Assembly (NCBI GenBank): GCA_003978865.1
Contig: QNXS01000018.1
Location: 1 to 17,637, forward strand
DNA length: 17,637 nt
Direction of reading: 5' to 3'
Source: Archaeoglobus sp.
GTDB taxonomy: Archaea; Halobacteriota; Archaeoglobi; Archaeoglobales; Archaeoglobaceae
Shown here: positions 8,067 to 15,368 of the stretch, in pieces
Numbering within the stretch: the stretch's first letter is position 1
Layout of the letters: every line of letters starts with the position of its first letter
Translations under genes and position numbers: made by a program
The notes under the pieces: generated by a model
Told to the model about the DNA's origin: nothing
What the model saw: only the letters and a program-made list of their open reading frames with translations
Database searches by the model: none

Positions 8067-9102
8067 GAATTGCTATCCATCCTAAGGGTCTATCGTCAAA
8101 AGTAACTCTCCTAATCATCGGAAAATTCCTGCTGAATCTTCCCGTTCCGGGATTCCTACCGAGTCCGAGCTTCTTTCTTAAACTTTCAGACTTTCTTAAA
8201 CTTTCAAACTCTGGATGGGTTTTTAGCAGAGTTCCGATTGTTGACGAATACCATCCCGTTCCCCAACCGATCCTTAAAATTATCCCTTTAGCTTTTAAAA
8301 CGTTTCTAAATTCATTTTTTGTCCTTTCTGGATACCTATTCGTTTCGGTTTTTACAATTTCCTCAGCAAACTCTCTGGTAGCCTCGCTTATAACATCGAA
8401 ATCAAGTTTCTGATCCATGAAACTGAGTGTGTATTCGTCAATTCCCATATCAAGCTCAGCACTGTCACCATAATCAATGCACTCAACAAGCTGGCTGAAA
8501 TTTCTCATGCCTAAGAACTTGATCTCGTAAACCTTACACTTCTCAAAAGGTGATGTATCCGTGATCTTCAAAACTCTAAAAATATCGTTTTTCGGATCAT
8601 TCTCTTTAGGAGTGAGTCTGCTTTTCCTGAAAACAATATTCTCCAGTTCATCATCGAGCCTCGTTAATTCTTTTCTACCGATAAATTTCCTGTTCTCGAT
8701 TTTCTGTTTAATTAACTGGATCGTTTTGTTGAGTAAAGATCTATCGTCCTTTACTGCTTTCCAGAGTAATGCTGTCCTGATAGCCCCTTTTATTGTAGAG
8801 CCAGGAATGTAGAGTTTTCCGTTAGTTTTTATATGCTTTAAAATCTCTCTTCTAACTTTATGACCTACAAACGGAACTTCATACTCTTTTATTTTTGATA
8901 GATCTTCAATGAAATCTTTAACTGAAGCATTACCTTTCGCAATCTCCTGTGCAACTTCAATGGGATTTGCTGTCTTCTCAACTTCTTGGAAGAATTTTAG
9001 TGCGTCAATAAAAACTACCCTATTTCCCACTAAAACAAAATCAACAGTTAGATAGTTGTCTCCAGAGCCAATGTGAACGGGTGTTAGTGTCTCAATTTTC
9101 AT
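8059..9102 (-). CDS. csm5: Csm5, type III-A effector subunit (RAMP)
   Basis: Csm5 caps the 3' end of the crRNA in the Csm complex. The start L-T-P-V-H-I-G-S-G and the later Y-I-P-G-S-T-I-K-G-A-I-R-T-A-L-L (about 98-113) are the two signature segments of Csm5-type RAMP proteins. The 347-residue length is usual. The ATG follows a clean GGAGG eight nt upstream, and csm4 ends three nt before it. Near the C-terminus a short tandem duplication gives E-S-L-R-K-S-E-S-L-R-K-K (300-311), just before a glycine-rich loop (L-G-L-G-R-N-P-G-T-G-R). Confidence 0.93.
   Translation of the reverse strand: MKIETLTPVHIGSGDNYLTVDFVLVGNRVVFIDALKFFQEVEKTANPIEVAQEIAKGNASVKDFIEDLSKIKEYEVPFVGHKVRREILKHIKTNGKLYIPGSTIKGAIRTALLWKAVKDDRSLLNKTIQLIKQKIENRKFIGRKELTRLDDELENIVFRKSRLTPKENDPKNDIFRVLKITDTSPFEKCKVYEIKFLGMRNFSQLVECIDYGDSAELDMGIDEYTLSFMDQKLDFDVISEATREFAEEIVKTETNRYPERTKNEFRNVLKAKGIILRIGWGTGWYSSTIGTLLKTHPEFESLRKSESLRKKLGLGRNPGTGRFSRNFPMIRRVTFDDRPLGWIAIHD
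8173..8208 (-). repeat. 18-bp tandem duplication inside csm5
   Basis: CTTTCTTAAACTTTCAGA (8173-8190) is followed directly by CTTTCTTAAACTTTCAAA (8191-8208), 17 of 18 bases identical. It keeps the frame and duplicates the protein segment ESLRK(S/K). Confidence 0.85.
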
Positions 9103-9105
9103 GAT

Positions 9106-9963
9106 CTAAACCTCCGCTCTAATCAGAAATGACATACCGTTCAGATACACCTTATGTCCCACTTTCTTTGACAGATCGCTGTATGCAGTATCCAAATCCA
9201 GTAAATCGCCGTTCTCTTCCCCCTTAAATATTGTTCCCTCCGAAGCCATAATCACCTTTGGTTTTCTGAACGTGCCGTTTGGTGTGTTTATCCAACCGCT
9301 TCTCGTAATCGGCTTCCAGTATCTGATCTTAGAGAGGTCTGTTGGTAGCGTTAGGGATAGCGTTACGTAATTATCCCCGCCGTCTTTAAGTCTAAAGTCA
9401 TCTACTTTAAATTCGAATTTTCCCAGTCCCCACGTCTTCTTTCCACCAATTCCCTCGTCTTCGAGATACTTTAGGGCAACCTCTATCATTTTGTCCTTTC
9501 CGCTAACTAAGAAATAAAGTCCCGATTCCCCCTCAAATTTAACACAGCTCAAGTAGTAAATACCTGAATTTGACGTTGTTCGATCGAGAACAACCTTCGG
9601 AATTTCCATTTTTTTCATGAAATCCACATCACTTATTTTCTCAGGTATATCTCCTGAAATGAGTTTCTCAAATTTGCTTTTAGCTAAAAATCTCTTCTTC
9701 CTAATATTTTGCGGTAGATTAGGCAAGTGAAGATTTGGAAGGTAATAAGAATCCCCTTTGAATGGAAAACACGATGTAATTAAGATTTCTCTGCTTCTGA
9801 ACTTCTCAATGAATTCTTCGACATCCTCATTCATTTTGCTTAGAGCATTTGCTATCGCTCCGAAGAGGGTATCTGAATGGAGAATTGAGTCCGAGCTCTC
9901 CAAACCCAGTCCAGCAACTCCCGATCTTATCGGTGTTTTGAAATAAAGCTTTATCGCCTTCAT
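9106..9963 (-). CDS. csm4: Csm4, type III-A effector subunit (RAMP)
   Basis: Csm4 binds the 5' handle of the crRNA and contacts Cas10. The N-terminus has the Csm4 pattern K-L-Y-F-K-T-P-I-R-S-G-V followed by I-L-H-S-D-T-L-F-G-A-I-A-N-A at about 27-40. A glycine-rich loop, E-G-I-G-G-K-K-T-W-G-L-G, lies near residue 195. The 285-residue length is usual. Its start codon overlaps the csm3 stop by four nt (ATGA), so the two are translationally coupled. Confidence 0.92.
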   Translation of the reverse strand: MKAIKLYFKTPIRSGVAGLGLESSDSILHSDTLFGAIANALSKMNEDVEEFIEKFRSREILITSCFPFKGDSYYLPNLHLPNLPQNIRKKRFLAKSKFEKLISGDIPEKISDVDFMKKMEIPKVVLDRTTSNSGIYYLSCVKFEGESGLYFLVSGKDKMIEVALKYLEDEGIGGKKTWGLGKFEFKVDDFRLKDGGDNYVTLSLTLPTDLSKIRYWKPITRSGWINTPNGTFRKPKVIMASEGTIFKGEENGDLLDLDTAYSDLSKKVGHKVYLNGMSFLIRAEV

Positions 9964-10760
9964 AGTTTTCCAATAACTTCTTTTTCAGCTTCTTCTGGTC
10001 TGAGTTCACCGCTTACTATCGGTTTCTCATCAGCGTTGTTAAAGTAATAGTCCAAACCTCTTTCCACTATGCTGTTTATTCTGAACTCCACTTTACCGTA
10101 TCCCCTTGATCCAGAACCGCCAATGTAATCGTCTTCAAGCATTTTCATGAGGTTGATAAGATTCTTGATGTCCTCCTTTTTCTCCTCCTCGTTTTCTACA
10201 TTATATACAATCTCGAATTCGAACTCCGTTCCCGGCACAACTCTCTCCATCGGTCTCGGATTTGCCGCCGAGGTTATCCTATCTATGGCGGTTTCATATT
10301 TTATCTCAATGACGTCCTCTAAATTTCGCTTATCGTTCAGATAAGCATCTCTGAAAATGACTCTGGCAGGATAATTGCTATCTCCCGAACTTCCGAATAA
10401 TCTGCAAATCTCACATGCTTTTGCCCCATCATACGTCTCGTGGACATGTATCCAAATCGGATTTTTTGACGTGCCGATATTCCTGTTCAAAAAGTATTTT
10501 GATGTATCTTTTTCACCTTTAGGTGGGGGACCTCTAAGTTCTGGAGAATACTCCAAAATTTTGCTTTTCTCAAACAAAGACCTCATCTTCCCCTTCAGCG
10601 AAGATCCGGGAATGTAAGGTTCTCCAGTGTTCGGATCTTTGAGAACTGGGTTGTCTATCCCACCAATTTCTATTGCTTCTGTCTGTGCACCGATGTGCAA
10701 TCCCGTTTTGACTATTATCTTTCCTTTGATTATTACCTTACCGAAAATTGTTTCTCCCAT
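9960..10760 (-). CDS. csm3: Csm3, backbone subunit and target-RNA ribonuclease
   Basis: Csm3 forms the repeated backbone of the Csm complex and cuts target RNA every six nucleotides. The 266-residue protein has the family pattern T-G-L-H-I-G at 19-24, then I-G-G-I-D-N-P-V-L-K-D-P with the catalytic aspartate at D36 (the D33 position of the Streptococcus thermophilus protein), so RNA cleavage should be intact. Y-I-P-G-S-S-L-K-G-K-M-R follows, then I-D-R-I-T-S-A-A-N-P-R-P-M-E-R, and finally the glycine-rich loop G-G-S-G-S-R-G-Y-G. It begins one nt after csm2, whose last codons supply the GGAGG ribosome binding site. Confidence 0.96.
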   Translation of the reverse strand: MGETIFGKVIIKGKIIVKTGLHIGAQTEAIEIGGIDNPVLKDPNTGEPYIPGSSLKGKMRSLFEKSKILEYSPELRGPPPKGEKDTSKYFLNRNIGTSKNPIWIHVHETYDGAKACEICRLFGSSGDSNYPARVIFRDAYLNDKRNLEDVIEIKYETAIDRITSAANPRPMERVVPGTEFEFEIVYNVENEEEKKEDIKNLINLMKMLEDDYIGGSGSRGYGKVEFRINSIVERGLDYYFNNADEKPIVSGELRPEEAEKEVIGKL

Positions 10761-10761
10761 T

Positions 10762-11076
10762 TCAATCCCTCCCTCCTAAAAGCTTGTGATAAGCAACAAC
10801 AGCTTGCAAAAATGTGTGAACCCTATCATAATTCCCTTTGTCCGTCTTTGGAAGAACTTTGCTGAGAACTTCTGCAACGGGTTCTATTTCCCCCCTCCTC
10901 TGTCTACCCATAGCATATGCCAGAATATAACTAAGCTTTACAATATCTGAAGATACATCGGTTTTCCTCCTTGCTTCTCGGTAAATTCTATTAGACATGC
11001 TCAGGATTTTTCTTATTTGACTCATGGCAAGACCTTTTGAGACAGATTTAACTGCAACAGCGAAAGCAAGTTTCAC
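10762..11076 (-). CDS. csm2: Csm2, small subunit of the type III-A effector
   Basis: Csm2 is the small all-helical subunit that lines the inner face of the complex along the crRNA-target duplex. The recognisable core is A-M-S-Q-I-R-K-I-L-S (17-26), matching the T-S-Q-I-R-K motif of Csm2. The C-terminal helix is T-F-L-Q-A-V-V-A-Y-H-K-L-L-G. At 104 residues it is shorter than the usual 110-150, because the flexible N-terminal tail is almost absent. The start is GTG at 11076, directly after an in-frame TGA and overlapping the upstream ORF's stop as GTGA. No good Shine-Dalgarno is present, so translation probably depends on coupling to the upstream ORF. Confidence 0.85.
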   Translation of the reverse strand: MKLAFAVAVKSVSKGLAMSQIRKILSMSNRIYREARRKTDVSSDIVKLSYILAYAMGRQRRGEIEPVAEVLSKVLPKTDKGNYDRVHTFLQAVVAYHKLLGGRD

Positions 11077-11231
11077 TCATCAAGTTCAAAAAACCTCTCT
11101 GATTTGTCTTCTGGTTTTAATGCTTCGTATATTTTATTGGCTACCGTATTCTTACTTACACCCTGTTCCGTGAATTTTCTACTAAAAGCCACGAAATCCC
11201 CCTTCTCAAACAAATCTAAAAACACATCCAA
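11073..11231 (-). CDS. Small unrecognised protein (52 residues) between cas10 and csm2
   Basis: I do not recognise this gene. It has an excellent ribosome binding site, GGAGGTGAT (minus strand, 11244-11236), four nt before a TTG at 11231. This argues for that start rather than the ATG at 11264, which lies inside cas10. The start is two bp past the cas10 stop, and the stop overlaps the csm2 GTG. The product is acidic and predicted helical: two short helices, then S-R-K-F-T-E-Q-G-V-S-K-N-T-V-A-N-K-I-Y-E, which looks like a helix-turn-helix, then a charged tail. It could be a separate small protein, or the detached N-terminal tail of Csm2: 52 plus 104 residues would give a normal to slightly long Csm2. 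The coupling at both ends argues that it is translated. Confidence 0.65.
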   Translation of the reverse strand: MDVFLDLFEKGDFVAFSRKFTEQGVSKNTVANKIYEALKPEDKSERFFELDE

Positions 11232-11232
11232 C

Positions 11233-13695
11233 TCAATCACCTCCTCTAACCGCAAAATCCACAATTCTTAGAGGAACATCAATGTAGTAAATATCCTGAG
11301 GTAAACCCTTACGAACCATATCAGCATCTCTAACAGCTATTTTGCCGATTACATCTATCCATCTCCTTGCCTTAGAGAGATAGTAGATAAGAAGGATTTG
11401 CCATTTGAAACCTTTAGGATTTTCAAGATACTCCTTTCTCGCATCAAGGATCCTTCTGATCAAGCTTCTTCGTATCCTCAGCTCAACTTTATTCTCATCA
11501 TAGATTTTGGGAACGTATTCCTTCCAAACCCTTCTAAACTCCTCCCATTTGTAGGATTCCTTGAACACCACAGAATTGTTTTTGCTTGCTCTTCCCGCAA
11601 GTCTATCGAGTAGGAACACTCTTCCTTTAGACTTTATTTTCACCTTATCCCTACTGCATTCAATTATTCCTATCTCTTCACCCTCCTCTTTCGCTCTCTC
11701 CTCCCTCCTCCCAGTAATTTCAGCCATTCTGTAAAGCGGGAATTTCGGATCGAAGATGCCGTATCCTGCAGAGATCGTAATATTCGGATTTTCTCCGACA
11801 TATTTCCTGAAAGCATCCTCTATCTCAAAGGCGAGTTCAAAAACGTGATCCCAAGCTCCTACGATGAACAAATCGTCGCCACCTGAATAAACTACAACAA
11901 CCTCCTTCTTCTCTCTACCGCTTTTTATCCTTGGAGCATCCAAATCTAAATTGATCTTTCTACCTCTACATATAAGATCTATGCAGTTCTTGAAGAAGTG
12001 GCTTAAGAATCTTGAAAGTGTTGCAACTCTCGAAATCGTTTCTATGCCCTTTAAACCGCATCCAAATATTTTACCGAGATCGTCAACATCCATCCTCAAT
12101 ACTGCAAGTTTTTTCGCTCCCATCGCCTCTTTAGCAAGTTCATCGAATTCTTTAACATCGCCTTTTTCATCCTTAGCGTAGTAATCACTAACATTCAAGG
12201 GGATAAACTCGTAACTGCCGTTAAGTTCGCTTAATCTCAGGTCGAGATGCTTTAGAAAAACTTCTGTGTTTTCTGGAAAATTCGATATATCTTTGATGTT
12301 CATTAGCGGATACCAAGATGAAAAAGGTAGGTCATATCTATCTCTTCTATCTCTGCTAAGAAAACTCCCGGACACCCGCGCAAATCCTATAGCTTTTGGT
12401 ATTGACCCACCCATCTTGTTAAATTGCTTACAAGTCTCGCATACTTTGATTCCCACTTCTTCCGTCAGAACTTCGGGAGATTTACAAATATCACACTCTC
12501 CGTAATTCTCGTCGTCGGGGATATAGTTCTCGATCAGTTTTCCTATGCTTGCAATATCTAAGAATTTTCTCAATTTCGCTTCCCTGAGCCTATCGTTAAT
12601 AATATCCCAGAGTGATTCATTCCCCCTTCTAAATTTGCTTAATTCCTCGCCGTTAACTTCCAGAAAATCTAAAGCGAGATACAGCCTCCCCCAAAATTTC
12701 TTGAAAAGCCACCTATTCACTTCTTCAGCGATCTTTTTTATTTCCTCCTTTGCCTTCTCAGTATTGTAAGCGAGAACATAAAACCTTCCTCCTCCAGCAA
12801 AGAGGACGTTAGCTCTAGTAAGTTCCAATCTTTTGAGAATCTCCTGAATAGTATCTTCAGTCAATAGCTCTATAAAAAGAGATCTCGCTCTAAGATACTT
12901 TAACGCCCCCTTGCTTGTGATTGTATAGATAAAATCTTGAATTCCCGAAATGTCTCCTCCAATAAGCAAATATTTCTTTTCAGTTCTATCTTCAATAACA
13001 TTCGTTAAATCTCTATCCATATCTTTGTAATGATAGTGATACATGCAGAGGGCTATCGCCGAGGTAGTCTTTAAGTGGTCGTATAATGAAATATCGTTGC
13101 TTTCAGTTAGCATTGCTGGAATGAAGCTGGTATATTTTTCGAGAAGCACCATAAGAAGGTTGTAGTTAAAACCCAACTTTTTCACCAAGTTCTCAAACTC
13201 TTTTTCAAAATTCTCGAATAATTCTGCGTATTTCTTTACACTATTCTCATGATGCCTTACTGGATGGAAATAGGCTTCCGATGAGAAAATTTCCAAAGGA
13301 TAATATCTCTTCTCCGAATCACCTTTTCTCTTCCCCGAATCATCTTTCCCAATGCTGACTGAAGAAAAAATGCTTTCGAGCGGATTCTTTACGTCAAACT
13401 TTATTTCATCTTCGCTCTTTCTCTCTCCCGAAGAGATGCTGTCCGCCTCACACACAATTTTCAGAAGATTTTTCGTTCTGATGTCTCCCCTAAACTCTAT
13501 TAAATCCGTTTTGTGATGATATTTTGCAAACAAGGGGAGAATATCGTAATCTTTGAGATAACGTTCAGTATACTTTCTTAGAAAATCGTAACCATGCTCC
13601 TGATGTCTTTTCCTTTTTGTAACTCCTCTCTGTTCAAACTTCCCTATATCGTGCAACAATCCACCTAAGGCTACAAGCATAACTTCGTCAATCAT
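11233..13695 (-). CDS. cas10: Cas10/Csm1, large subunit of the type III-A effector
   Basis: Cas10 is the signalling and DNA-cutting subunit of the Csm complex. The N-terminal HD nuclease domain has L-L-H-D-I-G-K-F at about 13-20 and further histidines in H-Q-E-H and K-Y-H-H-K. The first palm domain begins at G-G-D-I-S-G-I-Q-D-F-I-Y. A zinc site C-D-I-C ... C-E-T-C sits mid-protein. The second palm has R-M-D-V-D-D-L-G and the cyclase motif Y-S-G-G-D-D-L at about 603-609, so both target-activated DNA cleavage and cyclic oligoadenylate synthesis look intact. I use the ATG at 13695, which overlaps the csa3 stop (ATGATTGA) and fits family N-termini. An in-frame start at 13728 would add 11 residues from inside csa3. 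The size of 820 residues is usual. Confidence 0.95.
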   Translation of the reverse strand: MIDEVMLVALGGLLHDIGKFEQRGVTKRKRHQEHGYDFLRKYTERYLKDYDILPLFAKYHHKTDLIEFRGDIRTKNLLKIVCEADSISSGERKSEDEIKFDVKNPLESIFSSVSIGKDDSGKRKGDSEKRYYPLEIFSSEAYFHPVRHHENSVKKYAELFENFEKEFENLVKKLGFNYNLLMVLLEKYTSFIPAMLTESNDISLYDHLKTTSAIALCMYHYHYKDMDRDLTNVIEDRTEKKYLLIGGDISGIQDFIYTITSKGALKYLRARSLFIELLTEDTIQEILKRLELTRANVLFAGGGRFYVLAYNTEKAKEEIKKIAEEVNRWLFKKFWGRLYLALDFLEVNGEELSKFRRGNESLWDIINDRLREAKLRKFLDIASIGKLIENYIPDDENYGECDICKSPEVLTEEVGIKVCETCKQFNKMGGSIPKAIGFARVSGSFLSRDRRDRYDLPFSSWYPLMNIKDISNFPENTEVFLKHLDLRLSELNGSYEFIPLNVSDYYAKDEKGDVKEFDELAKEAMGAKKLAVLRMDVDDLGKIFGCGLKGIETISRVATLSRFLSHFFKNCIDLICRGRKINLDLDAPRIKSGREKKEVVVVYSGGDDLFIVGAWDHVFELAFEIEDAFRKYVGENPNITISAGYGIFDPKFPLYRMAEITGRREERAKEEGEEIGIIECSRDKVKIKSKGRVFLLDRLAGRASKNNSVVFKESYKWEEFRRVWKEYVPKIYDENKVELRIRRSLIRRILDARKEYLENPKGFKWQILLIYYLSKARRWIDVIGKIAVRDADMVRKGLPQDIYYIDVPLRIVDFAVRGGD
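11236..11244 (-). promoter_or_regulatory. Strong ribosome binding site inside the end of cas10
   Basis: GGAGGTGAT (read on the minus strand) should pair almost fully with the archaeal 16S 3' end. It lies over the last cas10 codons and sets the TTG at 11231 as the start of the small ORF. Confidence 0.7.
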
Positions 13696-14341
13696 CCCAC
13701 CACCTTGCTCTACACAACTTACCAGCAAATGTCAACCTGTATTTTTTTACCCTACCACCTTCACATTCGACAAGCCCGTACTCCCTCAACTCCTTAAGGT
13801 ATTGGGATGCTGTCTTCTTACTTATCCCGAGTTTTTCAGCGATCCTGCTTGCATCATCTCCATCTTCAAGAATTTTCAGGACAGCCTTCCTTGATTTTGA
13901 AAGTCCATCAAATTCAGAAAATCTTAAAGGAATTTCTACAATATTTGAGCCATCTTTTGTTTCTTGAACGTAGAACATTCTGCATCCGCAAACAAAAGCA
14001 GCGTAAGAAGTGGCAATAGCCTGTATTTTCGTTCCTCCCGTAACAATTACGTTCACCTCGTTAGAAGATTCTCTTTCCATGATCTCCATAGCATTAATGC
14101 AACACTCTTCGAAATTAAAGGGATTTACAGTTACCACGCTAACCTCAACACCAACACTTTCAAGTTTTTTTCTGATGCTCTCATAAACTCTTAAAGGATT
14201 TACGTCATTTTTAACAGGATTATCAAAAATCTCGGATGCTGGCTTTCCGACAATTAATATTGCTTTATCGAGACCAAGCCTTCTTGCAGCTATGATTATC
14301 GGTTCTTCGGTGCCTCCCACTGTGGCAATCAGAACTTTCAT
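13688..14341 (-). CDS. csa3: Csa3-type CRISPR regulator (CARF + winged HTH)
   Basis: This 217-residue protein has an N-terminal CARF domain (about 1-140), starting K-V-L-I-A-T-V-G-G-T and carrying the loop V-T-G-G-T-K-I-Q at 100-107. A winged helix-turn-helix follows at about 150-208, with D-D-A-S-R-I-A-E-K-L-G-I-S-K-K-T-A-S-Q-Y as its central helices. That domain order defines Csa3, a DNA-binding regulator known from type I-A loci in Sulfolobus, where it controls adaptation and interference genes and its CARF can bind cyclic oligoadenylate. Here it is the first gene of the type III-A operon and diverges from csa1. Its predicted transcript is leaderless, and a perfect palindrome lies over the start site. 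Self-control and control of the adaptation operon are inferred. Confidence 0.9.
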   Translation of the reverse strand: MKVLIATVGGTEEPIIIAARRLGLDKAILIVGKPASEIFDNPVKNDVNPLRVYESIRKKLESVGVEVSVVTVNPFNFEECCINAMEIMERESSNEVNVIVTGGTKIQAIATSYAAFVCGCRMFYVQETKDGSNIVEIPLRFSEFDGLSKSRKAVLKILEDGDDASRIAEKLGISKKTASQYLKELREYGLVECEGGRVKKYRLTFAGKLCRARWWDD

Positions 14342-14344
14342 TGT

Positions 14345-14360
14345 TTGATTCTGGAATCAA
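14345..14360. promoter_or_regulatory. Perfect 7-2-7 palindrome at the csa3 start, candidate operator
   Basis: TTGATTC-TG-GAATCAA lies between the csa3 TATA box and its start codon, over the predicted transcription start. A dimeric regulator bound here would block RNA polymerase. Confidence 0.55.
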
Positions 14361-14361
14361 G

Positions 14362-14371
14362 AAATATTTAT
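14362..14371 (-). promoter_or_regulatory. TATA box of the csa3-cas10-csm operon
   Basis: The minus strand reads ATAAATATTT, centred about 25 nt upstream of the csa3 ATG (14341). This spacing predicts a leaderless transcript for the whole csa3-to-cas6 operon. I see no other promoter inside the operon, whose genes overlap or almost touch. Confidence 0.6.
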
Positions 14372-14386
14372 GTTTTATCTAATTGT

Positions 14387-14424
14387 TTCTGATACCCTTT
14401 CAGAAATCTGAAAAACCATCAGAA
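14387..14424. promoter_or_regulatory. Nested 38-bp dyad upstream of csa1, candidate operator
   Basis: Outer arms TTCTGAT (14387-14393) and ATCAGAA (14418-14424) and inner arms TTTCAGA (14398-14404) and TCTGAAA (14407-14413) share the same centre, 14405.5. The inner pair has the same 7-2-7 form as the palindrome at csa3. The motif TCTGA/TCAGA occurs four times. No strong TATA is visible just downstream, before csa1, which would suit a promoter that needs an activator. Confidence 0.55.
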
Positions 14425-14468
14425 TTATCAAGTAAACTGATATCTACAAATGAATACAGCATACCATC

Positions 14469-15368
14469 ATGTTTCTAACTTCTGTTGAGAAAACAATTAG
14501 AGCATTAAGAAGACAAATTGAAAGTTTTGGCATATCTGAAGAGTTAAGGGGTTATAACTGGGACAAACCACCAGTTGAACCTGTAAACGATGTAAAAATC
14601 GCAATCTCAGATTTGAACGGATTTTGTCCGACTAAGAGGGATATATTCTTAAAATACGTCTTGAAAGAGAAAGCTGAACCAAATCAATACATGTTAAAAG
14701 GTCTGGCTGTACACAGGATTATAAGAGAAACTATTATTACGCTAAAAAAAGCTATTTACTCCGGATGCGATAGTGGAGAGCAGATAATCAATGAATATTT
14801 TAACAACAGCATTCCATATAGAGTTTGCGAAAGTTTGGACATAGATTGCAGAAATATATGCAAAGAGTTTTCAAAGCTCTACAGGTATATAGTTCTTCAA
14901 GTTGCAGCAAAAGTGGATGAAGTAAGGTCAAAGTATCCGGATGTGGATGCTGAAAATGTTGTTGGACTGATACTTCCACCGGTTGTTGAGAGAAAAATCG
15001 ATGGTAGCCTTATAGGGCTGTCAAAAAGTCTTTCTCTCGACATTTTCACGCCATACAATATTATAATAGATTTCAAGAGCGGTTATGAGAGATTTGAACA
15101 CATGCTATCTCTATCCGGCTACGCTCTTGCCCTTGAAGCTGACGATGAAGTAGATGTAAATTTTGGTCTTCTGATTTATATAAAGACTGGGGAGAGAGTT
15201 CAATTCAACCAAAAAGCATTCCTGATCGGAGATGAATTGAGGAGAGAATTCTTAGAAGTAAGAGATGAAATTGCCGAGCTCATAGAATCCGGATCTGATC
15301 CCGGAAAACCGCCTGAATGCCCGAGGTACTGTTGCTATTATGGTGTCTGCAATGAAGGTAGTTGTTAA
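14469..15368 (+). CDS. csa1: Csa1 (Cas4-like, AF1879 family), adaptation protein
   Basis: Csa1 is a Cas4-related RecB-type nuclease with an iron-sulfur cluster, found in I-A-type adaptation modules with Cas1, Cas2 and Cas4. The protein is 299 residues. A lone cysteine, G-F-C-P-T-K (C53), pairs with the C-terminal cluster E-C-P-R-Y-C-C-Y-Y-G-V-C (284-294) to hold the 4Fe-4S. H82 in A-V-H-R, D191, and the D-F-K motif at 201-203 form the RecB-like active site. It is the first gene of the adaptation operon and overlaps cas1 by 17 nt. The first ATG is used, with no clear ribosome binding site before it. Confidence 0.9.
   Translation: MFLTSVEKTIRALRRQIESFGISEELRGYNWDKPPVEPVNDVKIAISDLNGFCPTKRDIFLKYVLKEKAEPNQYMLKGLAVHRIIRETIITLKKAIYSGCDSGEQIINEYFNNSIPYRVCESLDIDCRNICKEFSKLYRYIVLQVAAKVDEVRSKYPDVDAENVVGLILPPVVERKIDGSLIGLSKSLSLDIFTPYNIIIDFKSGYERFEHMLSLSGYALALEADDEVDVNFGLLIYIKTGERVQFNQKAFLIGDELRREFLEVRDEIAELIESGSDPGKPPECPRYCCYYGVCNEGSC

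Noticed and set aside
13310..13355. Imperfect repeat of TCCCCGAATCA-like units in cas10
   Set aside because: The units differ in length and sequence and encode a variable linker. It is too weak to call a repeat.
13696..13728. cas10 start at the upstream ATG 13728
   Set aside because: It would place 11 extra residues inside csa3. The ATG at 13695, overlapping the csa3 stop, fits operon style and the Cas10 family N-terminus better.
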